A stretch of 64,000 nt of DNA, taken from positions 1 through 64,000 of the forward strand of contig JAGFXR010000007.1 of NCBI GenBank assembly GCA_017861365.1. The letters are read 5' to 3'. Position numbers and translations under genes: made by a program. The DNA is from Oscillospiraceae bacterium (GTDB taxonomy: Bacteria; Bacillota; Clostridia; Oscillospirales; Oscillospiraceae). Of this stretch, positions 52,531 to 61,398 are shown in pieces (position 1 is the stretch's first letter; every line of letters starts with the position of its first letter). Below the pieces are notes generated by a model. That model made no database searches. It was not told the DNA's origin and worked only from the letters and a program-made list of their open reading frames with translations.

Positions 52531-53247
52531 TCAGTCGTCATGATGGAACAGATAGCCCTGGCCGCGTCTGGTAATGATGAACTGGGGATTCGCGGGGTCG
52601 TCCTCCAGCTTTTCTCTCAGGCGGCGCACCGCCACATCCACGGCCCGAACGTCGCCCACATAGCCCTCATAATTCCAGACATGCTCCATGAGAGCCTCTC
52701 TGGAATAGACCTTTCCCGGTTGGGAGGCCAGGAATTTAATGAGGTCATACTCCCGGGTCGTGAGTTCCAGAGCCTGCCCGTCCTTAAACACATCCATTTT
52801 TGCCTCGTCCACCATAACCCGCCCCAGGCAGAGGCAATGCTCGGGCTGGGAGGTTTTTTGCGGCGCGGGGGACTCCAGCATGATGCTGCGCCGAAGATTG
52901 GCTTTAATCCGCGCCAAAAGCTCCCGCATGGAAAAGGGCTTGGTTATGTAATCGTCGGCACCCAGCTCAAGCCCGAAAACCTTGTCGGTTTCTTCTTCCC
53001 GGGCCGTCAGCATGATAATCGGGGTTGTCTTGCCCTGGGCGCGGAGGGTTTTACAAACATCGTAGCCGCTTATTTTTGGCAGCATCAGGTCAAGCAGAAT
53101 CAGGTCTGGGGATCGCTCCGAGGCAAGCTCCAGACCGGTCACGCCGTCCAGAGCCTCCAGCGTCCGATATCCCTCGCGCTTAAGGTTGAAGCTGAGAATA
53201 TCGACGATGTTTTTCTCATCCTCCACAATCAATACCGTCTGATCCAA
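52531..53247 (-). CDS. walR: Response regulator WalR (VicR/YycF)
   Basis: OmpR-type transcription factor, 238 residues: receiver domain with 'LIVEDEKN', phospho-Asp in 'LILLDLMLP', 'IIMLTAREEE', 'GADDYITKPFSMREL'; winged-helix DNA-binding domain with 'LTTREYDLIKFLASQPGKVY', 'VDVAVRRLREKLEDDPANP' and 'RRGQGYLF'. The start is TTG 53247 (AGGAG nine bases upstream; an in-frame stop precedes it). Six bases downstream of the nudix gene, so in the same operon. Confidence 0.94.
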   Translation of the reverse strand: MDQTVLIVEDEKNIVDILSFNLKREGYRTLEALDGVTGLELASERSPDLILLDLMLPKISGYDVCKTLRAQGKTTPIIMLTAREEETDKVFGLELGADDYITKPFSMRELLARIKANLRRSIMLESPAPQKTSQPEHCLCLGRVMVDEAKMDVFKDGQALELTTREYDLIKFLASQPGKVYSREALMEHVWNYEGYVGDVRAVDVAVRRLREKLEDDPANPQFIITRRGQGYLFHHDD

Positions 53248-53253
53248 TCACAA

Positions 53254-53790
53254 TCACTCCTTTAAAAAAAGGTGGGTTTTCAGCAGCGCGGCAACCGATT
53301 TCGCGTCGGAGAGCTCATTGCGCATGATCTGCCCGATGAGGGCATCCAGAGGAATGGCCTCCACCTCCAAAAACTCATCGTCATCGGGATGGCAGAACGT
53401 CCTGGTCAAACCTTTTGCAAGATAAAGATACAGCGTCTCGTCGCAAAAACCGGGGGAGGGATAGATAGCCCCCAGGTCAATCAATTCTTCGGGAACCACA
53501 CCGGCTTCCTCCTCCAGCTCCCGCATGGCGGCAGGAAGGGGTTCCTCGCCGGGGTTGAGCTTGCCTGCCGGGATCTCCAACAGGACCTGGGAAAAGGCGT
53601 AGCGATATTGACGCACCATGAGAACCGTTCCGTCCTCCATCAAGGGTACCACGGCCACGCCGCCGGGGTGACTGACAACCTCACGGGTTGCGGTGCCGCC
53701 GTTGGGAAGGGTGACGCGGTCGGTTCTGACTGTCACAATATGCCCCTGGTATTCAAGCTTGCTCTCCAGTGTGTTCTCTGTCAAATCCAT
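53254..53790 (-). CDS. NUDIX hydrolase, ADP-ribose pyrophosphatase-like
   Basis: 178 residues. Complete Nudix box 'GKLNPGEEPLPAAMRELEEE' plus 'AGV' (G-x5-E-x7-R-E-x-x-E-E), preceded by 'GGVAVVPLMEDGTVLMVRQY' and 'EIPAGKL', as in ADP-ribose pyrophosphatases. ATG 53790 is chosen for GAGG seven bases upstream. It is the first gene of the nudix-walRKHI operon; no functional tie to wall control is known. Confidence 0.9.
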   Translation of the reverse strand: MDLTENTLESKLEYQGHIVTVRTDRVTLPNGGTATREVVSHPGGVAVVPLMEDGTVLMVRQYRYAFSQVLLEIPAGKLNPGEEPLPAAMRELEEEAGVVPEELIDLGAIYPSPGFCDETLYLYLAKGLTRTFCHPDDDEFLEVEAIPLDALIGQIMRNELSDAKSVAALLKTHLFLKE

Positions 53791-53893
53791 AACGAAACCT
53801 CGATTTTCGATCATACTTTAAAAGCGCTGCTTTCATCCCGGTGGGTAGTCTGACGGCAGCCGGTTTCCTCAGCGATTTTTAATCAATACCAAT

Positions 53894-53922
53894 AGGATAC
53901 CATAAATTTGATGAAAAGCCAA
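53894..53922 (-). promoter_or_regulatory. Promoter of the nudix-walRKHI operon
   Basis: Minus strand: TTGGCT (53917-53922), 17-base spacer, TATCCT (53894-53899). Confidence 0.6.
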
Positions 53923-53947
53923 CTGGTTTTCAATCCCTGAACGCAGA

Positions 53948-53979
53948 CCGGAGCACGGGACACATGCCCCGTGCTCCGG
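53948..53979 (-). terminator. Hairpin terminator after the phosphosugar mutase
   Basis: Perfect 12-bp stem CCGGAGCACGGG/CCCGTGCTCCGG with an 8-base loop, directly after the stop at 53983. It lacks a clear T tract on the minus strand. Confidence 0.6.
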
Positions 53980-53982
53980 CTG

Positions 53983-55722
53983 TCACAAGTGCTGTTTGGG
54001 AGGCAGGGTATTCGCCCAGGCCGAGTACCGGGTGATTTTGGACGCGCAGTCCTCTTTGCTTCGGCCCTGAGCCAGAATATAGACCTTGAGTTTCGGCTCT
54101 GTGCCGGAGGGGCGCACCAACAGGACGGAGCCGTCCTCCAGCTGATACCGCAGCACGTTGGAGCCTGACAGCTCCATAGCGGTTTCCGCGCCTGAGTACA
54201 GATCAGTCTGAAGACCGGTGCTGTAGTCGGCGCGGGTCAGCACGGGGGTTTCCGCGATGATGGAGGGAGGAGCTGCCCGCAGATCCGCCATCAGGCGTTT
54301 CATATGCTCCATTCCTTCCAGACCGGGCATGACCAGATTGACGGTCTTTTCGTCGTAGAAGCCATATGTTTCAAACAGTGCCTCCAGCGCGTCGTAGAGG
54401 GTCATGCCACGGCCCGCGTACCAGGCCGCCATTTCGGTCAGGATCAGGGAGGCGGTGACCGCGTCCTTATCCCGCACGTAGTCGCCCAGCATGTAACCGT
54501 AGGATTCCTCATAGGAGAAAATAACCTGGCCTTCTCCCGCCGCCTCCAGCTGGTTTTTCTTTTCCGCCATGAATTTAAAGCCGGTAAAGGTGTCGAAGCA
54601 GGCCACGCCGTTTTCCTCCGCTGCCTTCCGGGCCATTTCGGTGGTGACAATGGTTTTCAGCGCGACGGGCTTTGGAGGAAGGGTACCGGCACGCTTTTTC
54701 GCGCCGATCAGGTAATCCAGCAGCAAAACACCGGTCTGGTTGCCCGAGATCGCGACGTAATCTCCCTGCCGGTTGCGCACCATGATGCCCACCCGATCCG
54801 CGTCGGGGTCGGAGCCAAGAATAAAATCGGCTCCCACCTGCGTTGCAAGGGCGATAGCAAGGGCAAAGCTCTCCGGGTTTTCAGGATTGGGGGAGGCCAC
54901 AGTGGGGAAATTACCGTCCAACACCATCTGCTCCGGAACGCAGACGACATGCTTCATGCCCAGCCGACGCAGCGCCTCCGGGATAAGCCGATATCCTGTG
55001 CCATGAAAAGGCGTATAGACCATCCGGAACGAATCAGCGACAGCTTCCACCGCCGCTTTGTCGTTGACCTGCGCCATGACGTGAGAGAGAAAGGCCTCGT
55101 CGGTTTCCTCGCCCATCAAAGAGACCAGCCCCGCCTGGACGGCCTGCTGGTAGTCCATACGCCTGACGGAGGTGAACACGTCCAAGGTTTCCATTTTCTC
55201 CGCGATGGCAGCGGCGTGGTGGGGGGGGAGCTGAGCGCCGTCGGACCAGTAGACCTTGTAGCCGTTATACTCCTTGGGGTTGTGGCTGGCGGTAATATTG
55301 ATGCCCGCGATGCAGCCGTACTCCCGAATGGCAAAGGAGAGCTCCGGCGTGGGGCGCAGCGAGTCGAACAGCCGCACCGGAATACCGTTGCCCGCCATGA
55401 CACAGGTGGCCTCACGGGCAAATTCCGCGGAGTGGTTGCGGCAGTCGAAGCAAATGGCGATGCCTTGCGAGGCGGCCTGAGCGCCCTCCGCCAGAATCAC
55501 CTCCGCGAAGGCCTGGGTTGCATGCCGCACCACATGGATGTTCATGCAGGCAAGGCCGACGCCCATGGTACCCCGCAAACCGGCGGTTCCAAATTCCAGA
55601 GAGGAGAAAAAGCGGCTTTTGATCGCGCTGTCATCGGATGCTAAGGCGGCCAACTCCTCCCGCTCCGCGGGGGAGAGGGAGGGGCTCTGCCGCCAGTATT
55701 GATAAGTATCCTGATAAGACAT
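53983..55722 (-). CDS. Phosphoglucomutase/phosphomannomutase family protein
   Basis: Phospho-hexose mutase of the alpha-D-phosphohexomutase superfamily, linking glucose-6-P and glucose-1-P for wall polymers and glycogen; the exact sugar is inferred. 579 residues: 'FGTAGLRGTMGVG', phosphoserine loop 'INITASHNPKEYNGYKVYW', metal loop 'GSDPDADRVGIM', sugar-binding 'FSYEESYGYMLGD', phosphate-binding 'VRPSGTEPKLKVYI'. ATG 55722 is behind GGAGG. Last gene of murA-walJ-rlmH-mutase. Confidence 0.92.
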   Translation of the reverse strand: MSYQDTYQYWRQSPSLSPAEREELAALASDDSAIKSRFFSSLEFGTAGLRGTMGVGLACMNIHVVRHATQAFAEVILAEGAQAASQGIAICFDCRNHSAEFAREATCVMAGNGIPVRLFDSLRPTPELSFAIREYGCIAGINITASHNPKEYNGYKVYWSDGAQLPPHHAAAIAEKMETLDVFTSVRRMDYQQAVQAGLVSLMGEETDEAFLSHVMAQVNDKAAVEAVADSFRMVYTPFHGTGYRLIPEALRRLGMKHVVCVPEQMVLDGNFPTVASPNPENPESFALAIALATQVGADFILGSDPDADRVGIMVRNRQGDYVAISGNQTGVLLLDYLIGAKKRAGTLPPKPVALKTIVTTEMARKAAEENGVACFDTFTGFKFMAEKKNQLEAAGEGQVIFSYEESYGYMLGDYVRDKDAVTASLILTEMAAWYAGRGMTLYDALEALFETYGFYDEKTVNLVMPGLEGMEHMKRLMADLRAAPPSIIAETPVLTRADYSTGLQTDLYSGAETAMELSGSNVLRYQLEDGSVLLVRPSGTEPKLKVYILAQGRSKEDCASKITRYSAWANTLPPKQHL

Positions 55723-55738
55723 GAACGTACCTCCTGCT

Positions 55739-56221
55739 TTATTTGTGGTATTTGCTGCCGGAGTTGATTTGAAACCCTCGGTAAAGCTGCTCCACCAGCA
55801 TGACACGGGCCAAATGGTGGGGAAACGTCATAGGAGACATGGAGAGCTTCAGAGACGCCTGTTCTTTAATAGAGGGATGCAGGCCGCAGGAGCCGCCGAT
55901 GACAAAGGACAGGCGGGAGGCTCCGGACACGGCCCACGCCTCCAGCTTCCCTGCCAGCGCTTCGCTGGACAGAAGGGAGCCCTCCACGCACAGGGCAACG
56001 AGAGTGCCGCTCTGAGGGAGCTTTGCGCGGATATCCGCCGCCTCTTTGAACAGCGCCGCCTCAATTTGAGCGGGGGAGGGCGCATCCGGCAGACGCTGCT
56101 CGGCCAGCTCTGTTACCGTGAGCTTGCAGAAGGCGGACAGGCGTTTGCTGTATTCCGCCATAGCGTCGGCATAAAACGCTTCCTTTAATTTTCCGACACA
56201 GATTAATTGTACGCTGAGCAT
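55739..56221 (-). CDS. rlmH: 23S rRNA pseudouridine-1915 methyltransferase RlmH
   Basis: SPOUT methyltransferase that N3-methylates pseudouridine 1915 (E. coli numbering). 160 residues: 'LICVGKLKEAFYADAMAEYS', SAM knot 'SFVIGGSCGLHPSIKEQASL', C-terminal 'MTFPHHLARVMLVEQLYRGF'. Nine bases after walJ, as the two genes are close in B. subtilis too. Confidence 0.96.
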   Translation of the reverse strand: MLSVQLICVGKLKEAFYADAMAEYSKRLSAFCKLTVTELAEQRLPDAPSPAQIEAALFKEAADIRAKLPQSGTLVALCVEGSLLSSEALAGKLEAWAVSGASRLSFVIGGSCGLHPSIKEQASLKLSMSPMTFPHHLARVMLVEQLYRGFQINSGSKYHK

Positions 56222-56230
56222 GGCAAACCC

Positions 56231-57019
56231 TCACACAGCCAAAGGCGCACCCATCACGTCCCGGGGGGCGACGGTGAGCTGGAGGTCGCGGCACGGATCG
56301 ATCTGAGAGCAGCTTAATGTATCGGACACCGTACTATGAGCCAGGGTGGGGGTGTTGTTCTCTTTGCTCAGGTGAGCGAGGACAACGGTGGTGGCGCCGC
56401 CAGACACCGCCGCGCAGGCCAGAGCCCCGGCGGAGCGGTTGGACAGATGGCCGCAATCGCCTAGAATACGGGACTTCAGAAAGGGTGGATAGGCGCCGGA
56501 AAGGAGCATTCCCTCATCGTGATTGGCCTCCAGCACCAGCAGATCGGCACAGGAGGCAGCGGCGAGCACCGCTTCGGTAACCACGCCCAGATCGGTGACC
56601 ACGGCGGCGGTGCGGTGGCCGTCGGTGACGGTATAACCGGAGGGCTGCGCCGCGTCGTGGGAGATGGGGAAGGTGCCGATATGTAAATCGCCGATACAGA
56701 AGCTGCTGCCTGGGAGGAACGGAAAAAGCCGGTCCTCCAGAAAGGCGATGCGGCGGTTGAGCTCCCCGGCGGTGCCCCTGGAGGCCCAGATGGGAAAGTC
56801 GTACTGCTTTGTGAGAGTCGCCAGACCGGAAATATGGTCGCTGTGTTCATGAGTAATCAAAACCGCGGCAAGTTCCGACGGATGAAGACTTACGGCGTTC
56901 AGGGCGGTTTTAATCCGACGGCAGGAAATGCCTGCGTCAATGAGAATATGCGTCCTGCCAGTGGAAAGAAGCAGGCAGTTTCCGGAGGAACCGCTGGCGA
57001 GCGTGGTTAACGTCAACAA
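56231..57019 (-). CDS. walJ: MBL-fold hydrolase WalJ (YycJ)
   Basis: 262-residue metallo-beta-lactamase-fold protein, YycJ/WalJ type, thought to be a nuclease linked to cell-wall/replication coordination. Metal ligands: 'THEHSDHISGL' (HxHxDH), 'PISHDAAQPSGY', 'VVTDLGVVTEA' and 'LAHLSKENNTP'. The start is TTG 57019, eight bases after AGGAG. Upstream neighbour is murA, downstream rlmH. In Bacillus walJ belongs to the walRKHIJ operon; here walJ is split off from it by two genes. Confidence 0.9.
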   Translation of the reverse strand: MLTLTTLASGSSGNCLLLSTGRTHILIDAGISCRRIKTALNAVSLHPSELAAVLITHEHSDHISGLATLTKQYDFPIWASRGTAGELNRRIAFLEDRLFPFLPGSSFCIGDLHIGTFPISHDAAQPSGYTVTDGHRTAAVVTDLGVVTEAVLAAASCADLLVLEANHDEGMLLSGAYPPFLKSRILGDCGHLSNRSAGALACAAVSGGATTVVLAHLSKENNTPTLAHSTVSDTLSCSQIDPCRDLQLTVAPRDVMGAPLAV

Positions 57020-57076
57020 TCAAATCGCTCCTGTCTGAGTGGGAAAAGGCGGCGGGTCTGCCGCCCGAACGGCTGG

Positions 57077-58375
57077 TTAACCGACCTGGGAAACCTCGGT
57101 CTCCTCGGGGCTTTCAAGGATCTGAATATCTGCCCCAATGCGGGATAATTTGCCCACCAGATCCTCATAGCCGCGTTCGATATGATAAACCTGGTTGACC
57201 TCGGTAACGCCATGAGCCGCCAGACCCGCAATGACCATTGCTGCTCCGGCTCTCAGGTCACAGGCCTGAACGGGTGCGCCGGTGAGCCGGTCAACGCCCT
57301 CAATGATGGCGATTTTGCCGTCCACCTGGATTTGCGCGCCCAGACGCCTGAGCTCGTCCACATAACGGTAGCGGTTGTCCCAGACGCCCTCGGTGAGCAC
57401 ACTGGTTCCCTGGGCAAAGCAGAGGGCAACGGCAATCTGGGGCTGCATATCGGTTGGAAAGCCGGGATAGGGCATGGTTTTCACGTTGGCACGTGTGAGA
57501 GGGCCGGTGCGAGTTATGGTGACCGAGTCATCCCCCTCCTCCACCGTGACGCCCATCTCCACCAGCTTGGCGGTGATACAGTCCAGATGCTTGGGGATGA
57601 TGTTGTTAATGCGTACTCTCCCCCCGGCCGAAGCAACCGCCGCCATATAAGTGCCGGCTTCGATCTGGTCGGGAATGATGGAATAGCATCCGCCAGCCAG
57701 ATGTTCCACGCCGCGAATTTTGATGACGTCGGTGCCCGCGCCCCTGATATCCGCGCCCATGGAGTTTAAGAAGTTCGCCAGATCTACAATGTGAGGCTCC
57801 TTGGCGGCGTTTTCGATGATAGTGAGTCCGTCAGCCAGAGTGGCGGCGAGAAGGATATTAATGGTTGCGCCCACCGAGACGATATCGAGATAAATCTGGG
57901 CGCCCTGCAGGCGTCCGTTTTTTGCCTGAGCCAGCACAAAGCCGTTTTGAACATCCGCCTCCGCGCCCATGGCGACGAAGCCCTTGATATGCTGATCCAT
58001 GGGACGGCCGCCAAAATCGCAGCCGCCGGGCAGAGGTACCTCCGCAAGGCCAAACCGGCCCAGCATGGCGCCGATCAGGTAGTAGCTGGCCCGGAACTTG
58101 CGTGCCAGATCATAATTTACTTTGGCGTTCTGTACGCCTGTACAGTCAATTTCAACGGTGCTGCGATTGATGGTGCGGATCTCCGCGCCCAGGGTCTGGA
58201 GGGTTTTCAGGCTGAGGGTTACGTCGCTGATCTGGGGGATGTTTTCAATTCTGCATATGCCGTTTATTAAAAGGGCGGCGGGTATAATGGCGACCGCGGC
58301 ATTCTTTGCGCCGCTGATGTTCACTTCGCCGTAAAGCGGATGACCGCCGGAAATGATATATTTTGTCTTGGACAA
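57077..58375 (-). CDS. murA: UDP-GlcNAc enolpyruvyl transferase MurA
   Basis: First committed step of peptidoglycan synthesis: transfers enolpyruvate to UDP-GlcNAc. 432 residues: 'GGHPLYGEVNISGAKNAAVA', catalytic Cys loop 'LPGGCDFGGRPMDQHIKGF' (Cys kept, so fosfomycin-type sensitivity expected), 'PGFPTDMQPQIAV'. The TTG at 58375 is preferred: AAGGTG lies six bases upstream and it yields 'SKTKYIISGGH'. Own promoter. Confidence 0.94.
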   Translation of the reverse strand: MSKTKYIISGGHPLYGEVNISGAKNAAVAIIPAALLINGICRIENIPQISDVTLSLKTLQTLGAEIRTINRSTVEIDCTGVQNAKVNYDLARKFRASYYLIGAMLGRFGLAEVPLPGGCDFGGRPMDQHIKGFVAMGAEADVQNGFVLAQAKNGRLQGAQIYLDIVSVGATINILLAATLADGLTIIENAAKEPHIVDLANFLNSMGADIRGAGTDVIKIRGVEHLAGGCYSIIPDQIEAGTYMAAVASAGGRVRINNIIPKHLDCITAKLVEMGVTVEEGDDSVTITRTGPLTRANVKTMPYPGFPTDMQPQIAVALCFAQGTSVLTEGVWDNRYRYVDELRRLGAQIQVDGKIAIIEGVDRLTGAPVQACDLRAGAAMVIAGLAAHGVTEVNQVYHIERGYEDLVGKLSRIGADIQILESPEETEVSQVG

Positions 58376-58455
58376 ATGCTGCACCTTCTTTTCTGTGTGC
58401 TGGGCGGTCGGAGGATGCTGTTGGAGCGGGGCCGTTCCGACGCGCAACTCAGTAT

Positions 58456-58484
58456 ATTATAGCACTTTTCTTATGTATAATCAA
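58456..58484 (-). promoter_or_regulatory. SigA promoter of the murA operon
   Basis: Minus strand: TTGATT (58479-58484), 17-base spacer, perfect TATAAT (58456-58461). Confidence 0.85.
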
Positions 58485-58582
58485 AAGAAAAACACAAAAT
58501 ACGGAAAAATTTTTCGGTTGTATTGAACTTAATTGTAATATACCACGAAAAAGGGCCTAATATACCGAGAATCATGAAAAGA

Positions 58583-58611
58583 GTGACCGTCCTATGGAAA
58601 AGGACGGTCAC
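58583..58611 (-). terminator. Terminator of the D,D-carboxypeptidase gene
   Basis: Perfect 10-bp stem GTGACCGTCC/GGACGGTCAC, followed on the minus strand by TCTTTTC. Confidence 0.85.
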
Positions 58612-58621
58612 CCACATTTTG

Positions 58622-59770
58622 TTAATTTCCGGAGAACAGAGAATACATGAAATTCTTGAAAATTCCGGGGATGGTCAGCCGGTTGACAGCAGTGGCCGCC
58701 ACGATGGGAATGGTCTGGCGAACCTCGCCGTCCACCGATACCGTGACCTCGCCCAGTACCTGTCCCTCGGCCACCGGAGCCGTTACTGTGTCGCTCAGGG
58801 TTACGTCGGTGGTGATGGAGTTTTTCTGGGATTTGTCAACCAGAAGCTTGGAGCTTGCCTGAAGCACGGGCTGAACTGTGGAGGATTCGCCCAGCGTCAC
58901 GTCCACGGGGGCCAGCGCTTCGCTGGGGAAAATGTCCACCAGCTCGTAGTTGGCAAAGCCGAAATCCAGCAGTGACTTTGCGGTTTCGAACCGCTGGGAG
59001 GAGGTGGGAGCCTTGAGAATAACCGCAATCAGCTCCATGCCGTCGCGTTCGGCGGTGGCGGACAGGCAGTAGAGCGCGCTGTCGGTGGAGCCGGTTTTCA
59101 GACCCGTGGCGCCCTGATAGAAGCGAATCAGCTTGTTGGTGTTGGCAAGCTGAAAGGCACCGTCGCGCAGGGAATCCATCCAGATGGTGGAGTAGTTGCG
59201 GATAGCGGGATGATTTAAAATTAATTCCCTGGACATAATGGCAATGTCGCGGGCGGTGGTCACATGCCCCGCGGCGGGCAGGCCGGTGCAGTTTTTGAAG
59301 GTGGTGTTCACCATGCCCAGCTCCTGTGCCCGCTGGTTCATCATGGAGACAAAGCCCTCCTCGCTGCCCGCGATAAACTCCGCCATGGCCACGCAGGCGT
59401 CGTTGCCCGAGGAGACTACAATGGCTTTAAGCATGTCGTTGACCGACATCTGCTCATTCTCCTCCAGAAAGACCTGGGAACCGCCCATACTGGCGGCGTG
59501 GGCGGAGACGGTCACCATATCGTCCAGAGTGAAGCGACCGCTGTCAAGAGCCTCGAAAATCAGAAGCAGGGTCATGACCTTGGTGACACTGGCTGGCTCC
59601 AGCTGGGTGTCGGCGTTCTCCTCATAGAGCACCGTGCCGGTTTCCTTTTCCATCAGGATGCAGGCGCCGGCGTTTATGGTGGAGGGTGACCCGGTGACCG
59701 CGCCAGCGGAGGAAATCAGGCTGGGTACCAGAAGTGAAACGGCGAGCAACGCCGTAATGATTTTTTTCAT
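58622..59770 (-). CDS. D-alanyl-D-alanine carboxypeptidase (DacF/PBP5-like)
   Basis: Trims the terminal D-Ala of peptidoglycan stem peptides outside the membrane. 382 residues: signal peptide 1 to ~24 ('MKKIITALLAVSLLVPSLIS' then 'SAGA'), S-x-x-K in 'PASVTKVM', S-x-N in 'SSGNDACVAM', K-T-G in 'GLKTGSTDSALYCLS', C-terminal PBP5 domain ending in a short amphipathic/hydrophobic tail for membrane binding. ATG 59770; AAGGA 11 bases upstream. Confidence 0.94.
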   Translation of the reverse strand: MKKIITALLAVSLLVPSLISSAGAVTGSPSTINAGACILMEKETGTVLYEENADTQLEPASVTKVMTLLLIFEALDSGRFTLDDMVTVSAHAASMGGSQVFLEENEQMSVNDMLKAIVVSSGNDACVAMAEFIAGSEEGFVSMMNQRAQELGMVNTTFKNCTGLPAAGHVTTARDIAIMSRELILNHPAIRNYSTIWMDSLRDGAFQLANTNKLIRFYQGATGLKTGSTDSALYCLSATAERDGMELIAVILKAPTSSQRFETAKSLLDFGFANYELVDIFPSEALAPVDVTLGESSTVQPVLQASSKLLVDKSQKNSITTDVTLSDTVTAPVAEGQVLGEVTVSVDGEVRQTIPIVAATAVNRLTIPGIFKNFMYSLFSGN

Positions 59771-59845
59771 GTGCTTCAAAATCCTTTCCGCCGCCAAGCG
59801 GAGGCAGCGTGTTCAAGCGTGTTTTGATACTTACCGCTGTCATAA

Positions 59846-59875
59846 AGGATATGGAAGCTGTGAAATTTTATTCAA
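59846..59875 (-). promoter_or_regulatory. Promoter of the carboxypeptidase gene
   Basis: Minus strand: TTGAAT (59870-59875), 18-base spacer, TATCCT (59846-59851). Confidence 0.55.
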
Positions 59876-59947
59876 TTGCTTGGCGTTTGTGAAAAATTTT
59901 GCAACAAACGGGAGCTGACATGCTGCCGTAAGGCCGCCGTGCCGCGG

Positions 59948-61348
59948 TTAAAAATCCGCGCTGCCCACCGTGCGGGGATGAGGCAGTACGTCGCGGATGT
60001 TGGAAACGCCGGTGAGGTACATGACCATGCGCTCAAAGCCCAGGCCGAAGCCGGCGTGCCTGCAGCTGCCGTAGCGCCGCAGGTCAAGATACCACCAGTA
60101 ATCGGCGGGATTGAGCCCCAGCTCGTCCATGCGGCGCTCCAGCACATCCAGCCGCTCCTCACGCTGGCTGCCGCCGATGATCTCACCGATTCCTGGCACC
60201 AGACAGTCGGCTGCCGCCACCGTTTTTCCATCGTCGTTTAAGCGCATATAGAAGGCCTTGATGTCTTTGGGATAATCGGTTACAAAAACAGGCCGTTTGA
60301 AATGCTGCTCCGTGAGATAGCGCTCGTGCTCGGTCTGGAGGTCGCAGCCCCAGGTGACCGGATATTCAAAGGTCACGGGCGCGGCGCGCAAAATTTCCAC
60401 CGCCTCGGTATAGGTGACCCGCCCGAACGGGGAATTGGCCACACCCTCCAGCCGCTCGATCAGGCCAGAATCCACAAAGGAGTTAAAAAACGCCATCTCG
60501 TCGGGACAGGCATCCATCACGCGCCGGATCACGGAGCGGATCATATCCTCTGCCAGCGCCATATCGTCATTCAGGTCGGCAAAGGCAATTTCCGGCTCAA
60601 TCATCCAGAACTCGGCGGCGTGGCGCTGGGTATTGGAGTTTTCCGCGCGGAAGGTGGGACCGAAGGTATAGACGTTTCCAAACGCCATGGCGAAGGACTC
60701 TGCGTTTAGCTGACCGGAAACCGTCAGATTGGCGCTTTTTCCAAAAAAGTCCCGGGTGTAATCGACTTTGCCTTCACTGGTCCTGGGGGGCTGCTCCGGA
60801 TTCAGGGTTGTGACCCGGAACATTTCTCCCGCTCCCTCGCAGTCCGAGGCAGTAATGATGGGAGTGTGAAGATAAACGAAGCCCCGCTCCTGAAAAAAAC
60901 AGTGAAGGGCGTGAGCTGCCGCGGAGCGCACTCGAAAAACCGCGGAGAACAGGTTGGTGCGGGGGCGCAGATGGGCGATGGTGCGCAGGTATTCCACGGA
61001 ATGCCGCTTTTTTTGCAGGGGGTATTCGGACGAGGAGGAGCCCTCCACCGCCACAGATTCCGCCTTCAGCTCCAGAGGCTGCTTTGCTTCCGGGGTCAGC
61101 GCAACCGTTCCATGGATCACCAGAGCCGCGCCCACGTTCTGCCTGGCTATTTCCCTGAAATTGTTAAGGCTGCTGTCAAAGACTACCTGGAGAGTTCGGA
61201 AGCAGGAGCCGTCGCTCAGCTCGATAAAGCCAAAGGTTTTCATATCACGAATGGTTCTTACCCAACCGCAGACGGTGATGGAACGACCCGACAGGTCATC
61301 CCCGTCCGCGAATACCTGGGCTATGGTTGTGCGTGTCACTTCAATCAT
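59948..61348 (-). CDS. asnS: Asparaginyl-tRNA synthetase
   Basis: Class IIb synthetase. 466 residues: N-terminal OB fold ('[20 protein letters not shown]'), motif 2 '[20 protein letters not shown]' and motif 3 '[20 protein letters not shown]'. The pattern '[16 protein letters not shown]' marks AsnS rather than AspS. ATG 61348 (or GTG 61351) has only a weak site. 50 bases after the NYN gene; no T-box leader seen in that space. Confidence 0.96.
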   Translation of the reverse strand: MIEVTRTTIAQVFADGDDLSGRSITVCGWVRTIRDMKTFGFIELSDGSCFRTLQVVFDSSLNNFREIARQNVGAALVIHGTVALTPEAKQPLELKAESVAVEGSSSSEYPLQKKRHSVEYLRTIAHLRPRTNLFSAVFRVRSAAAHALHCFFQERGFVYLHTPIITASDCEGAGEMFRVTTLNPEQPPRTSEGKVDYTRDFFGKSANLTVSGQLNAESFAMAFGNVYTFGPTFRAENSNTQRHAAEFWMIEPEIAFADLNDDMALAEDMIRSVIRRVMDACPDEMAFFNSFVDSGLIERLEGVANSPFGRVTYTEAVEILRAAPVTFEYPVTWGCDLQTEHERYLTEQHFKRPVFVTDYPKDIKAFYMRLNDDGKTVAAADCLVPGIGEIIGGSQREERLDVLERRMDELGLNPADYWWYLDLRRYGSCRHAGFGLGFERMVMYLTGVSNIRDVLPHPRTVGSADF

Positions 61349-61398
61349 CACTCGCTTTTTTGTATCATGGAACCGCCCGTCGCGCGGTCAGTGGCCCA

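Noticed and set aside
61349-61398. T-box leader upstream of asnS
   Set aside because: The spacer is 50 bases and contains only a weak ACCGC/GCGGT hairpin, too short for a T-box. The gene appears cotranscribed with the NYN gene.
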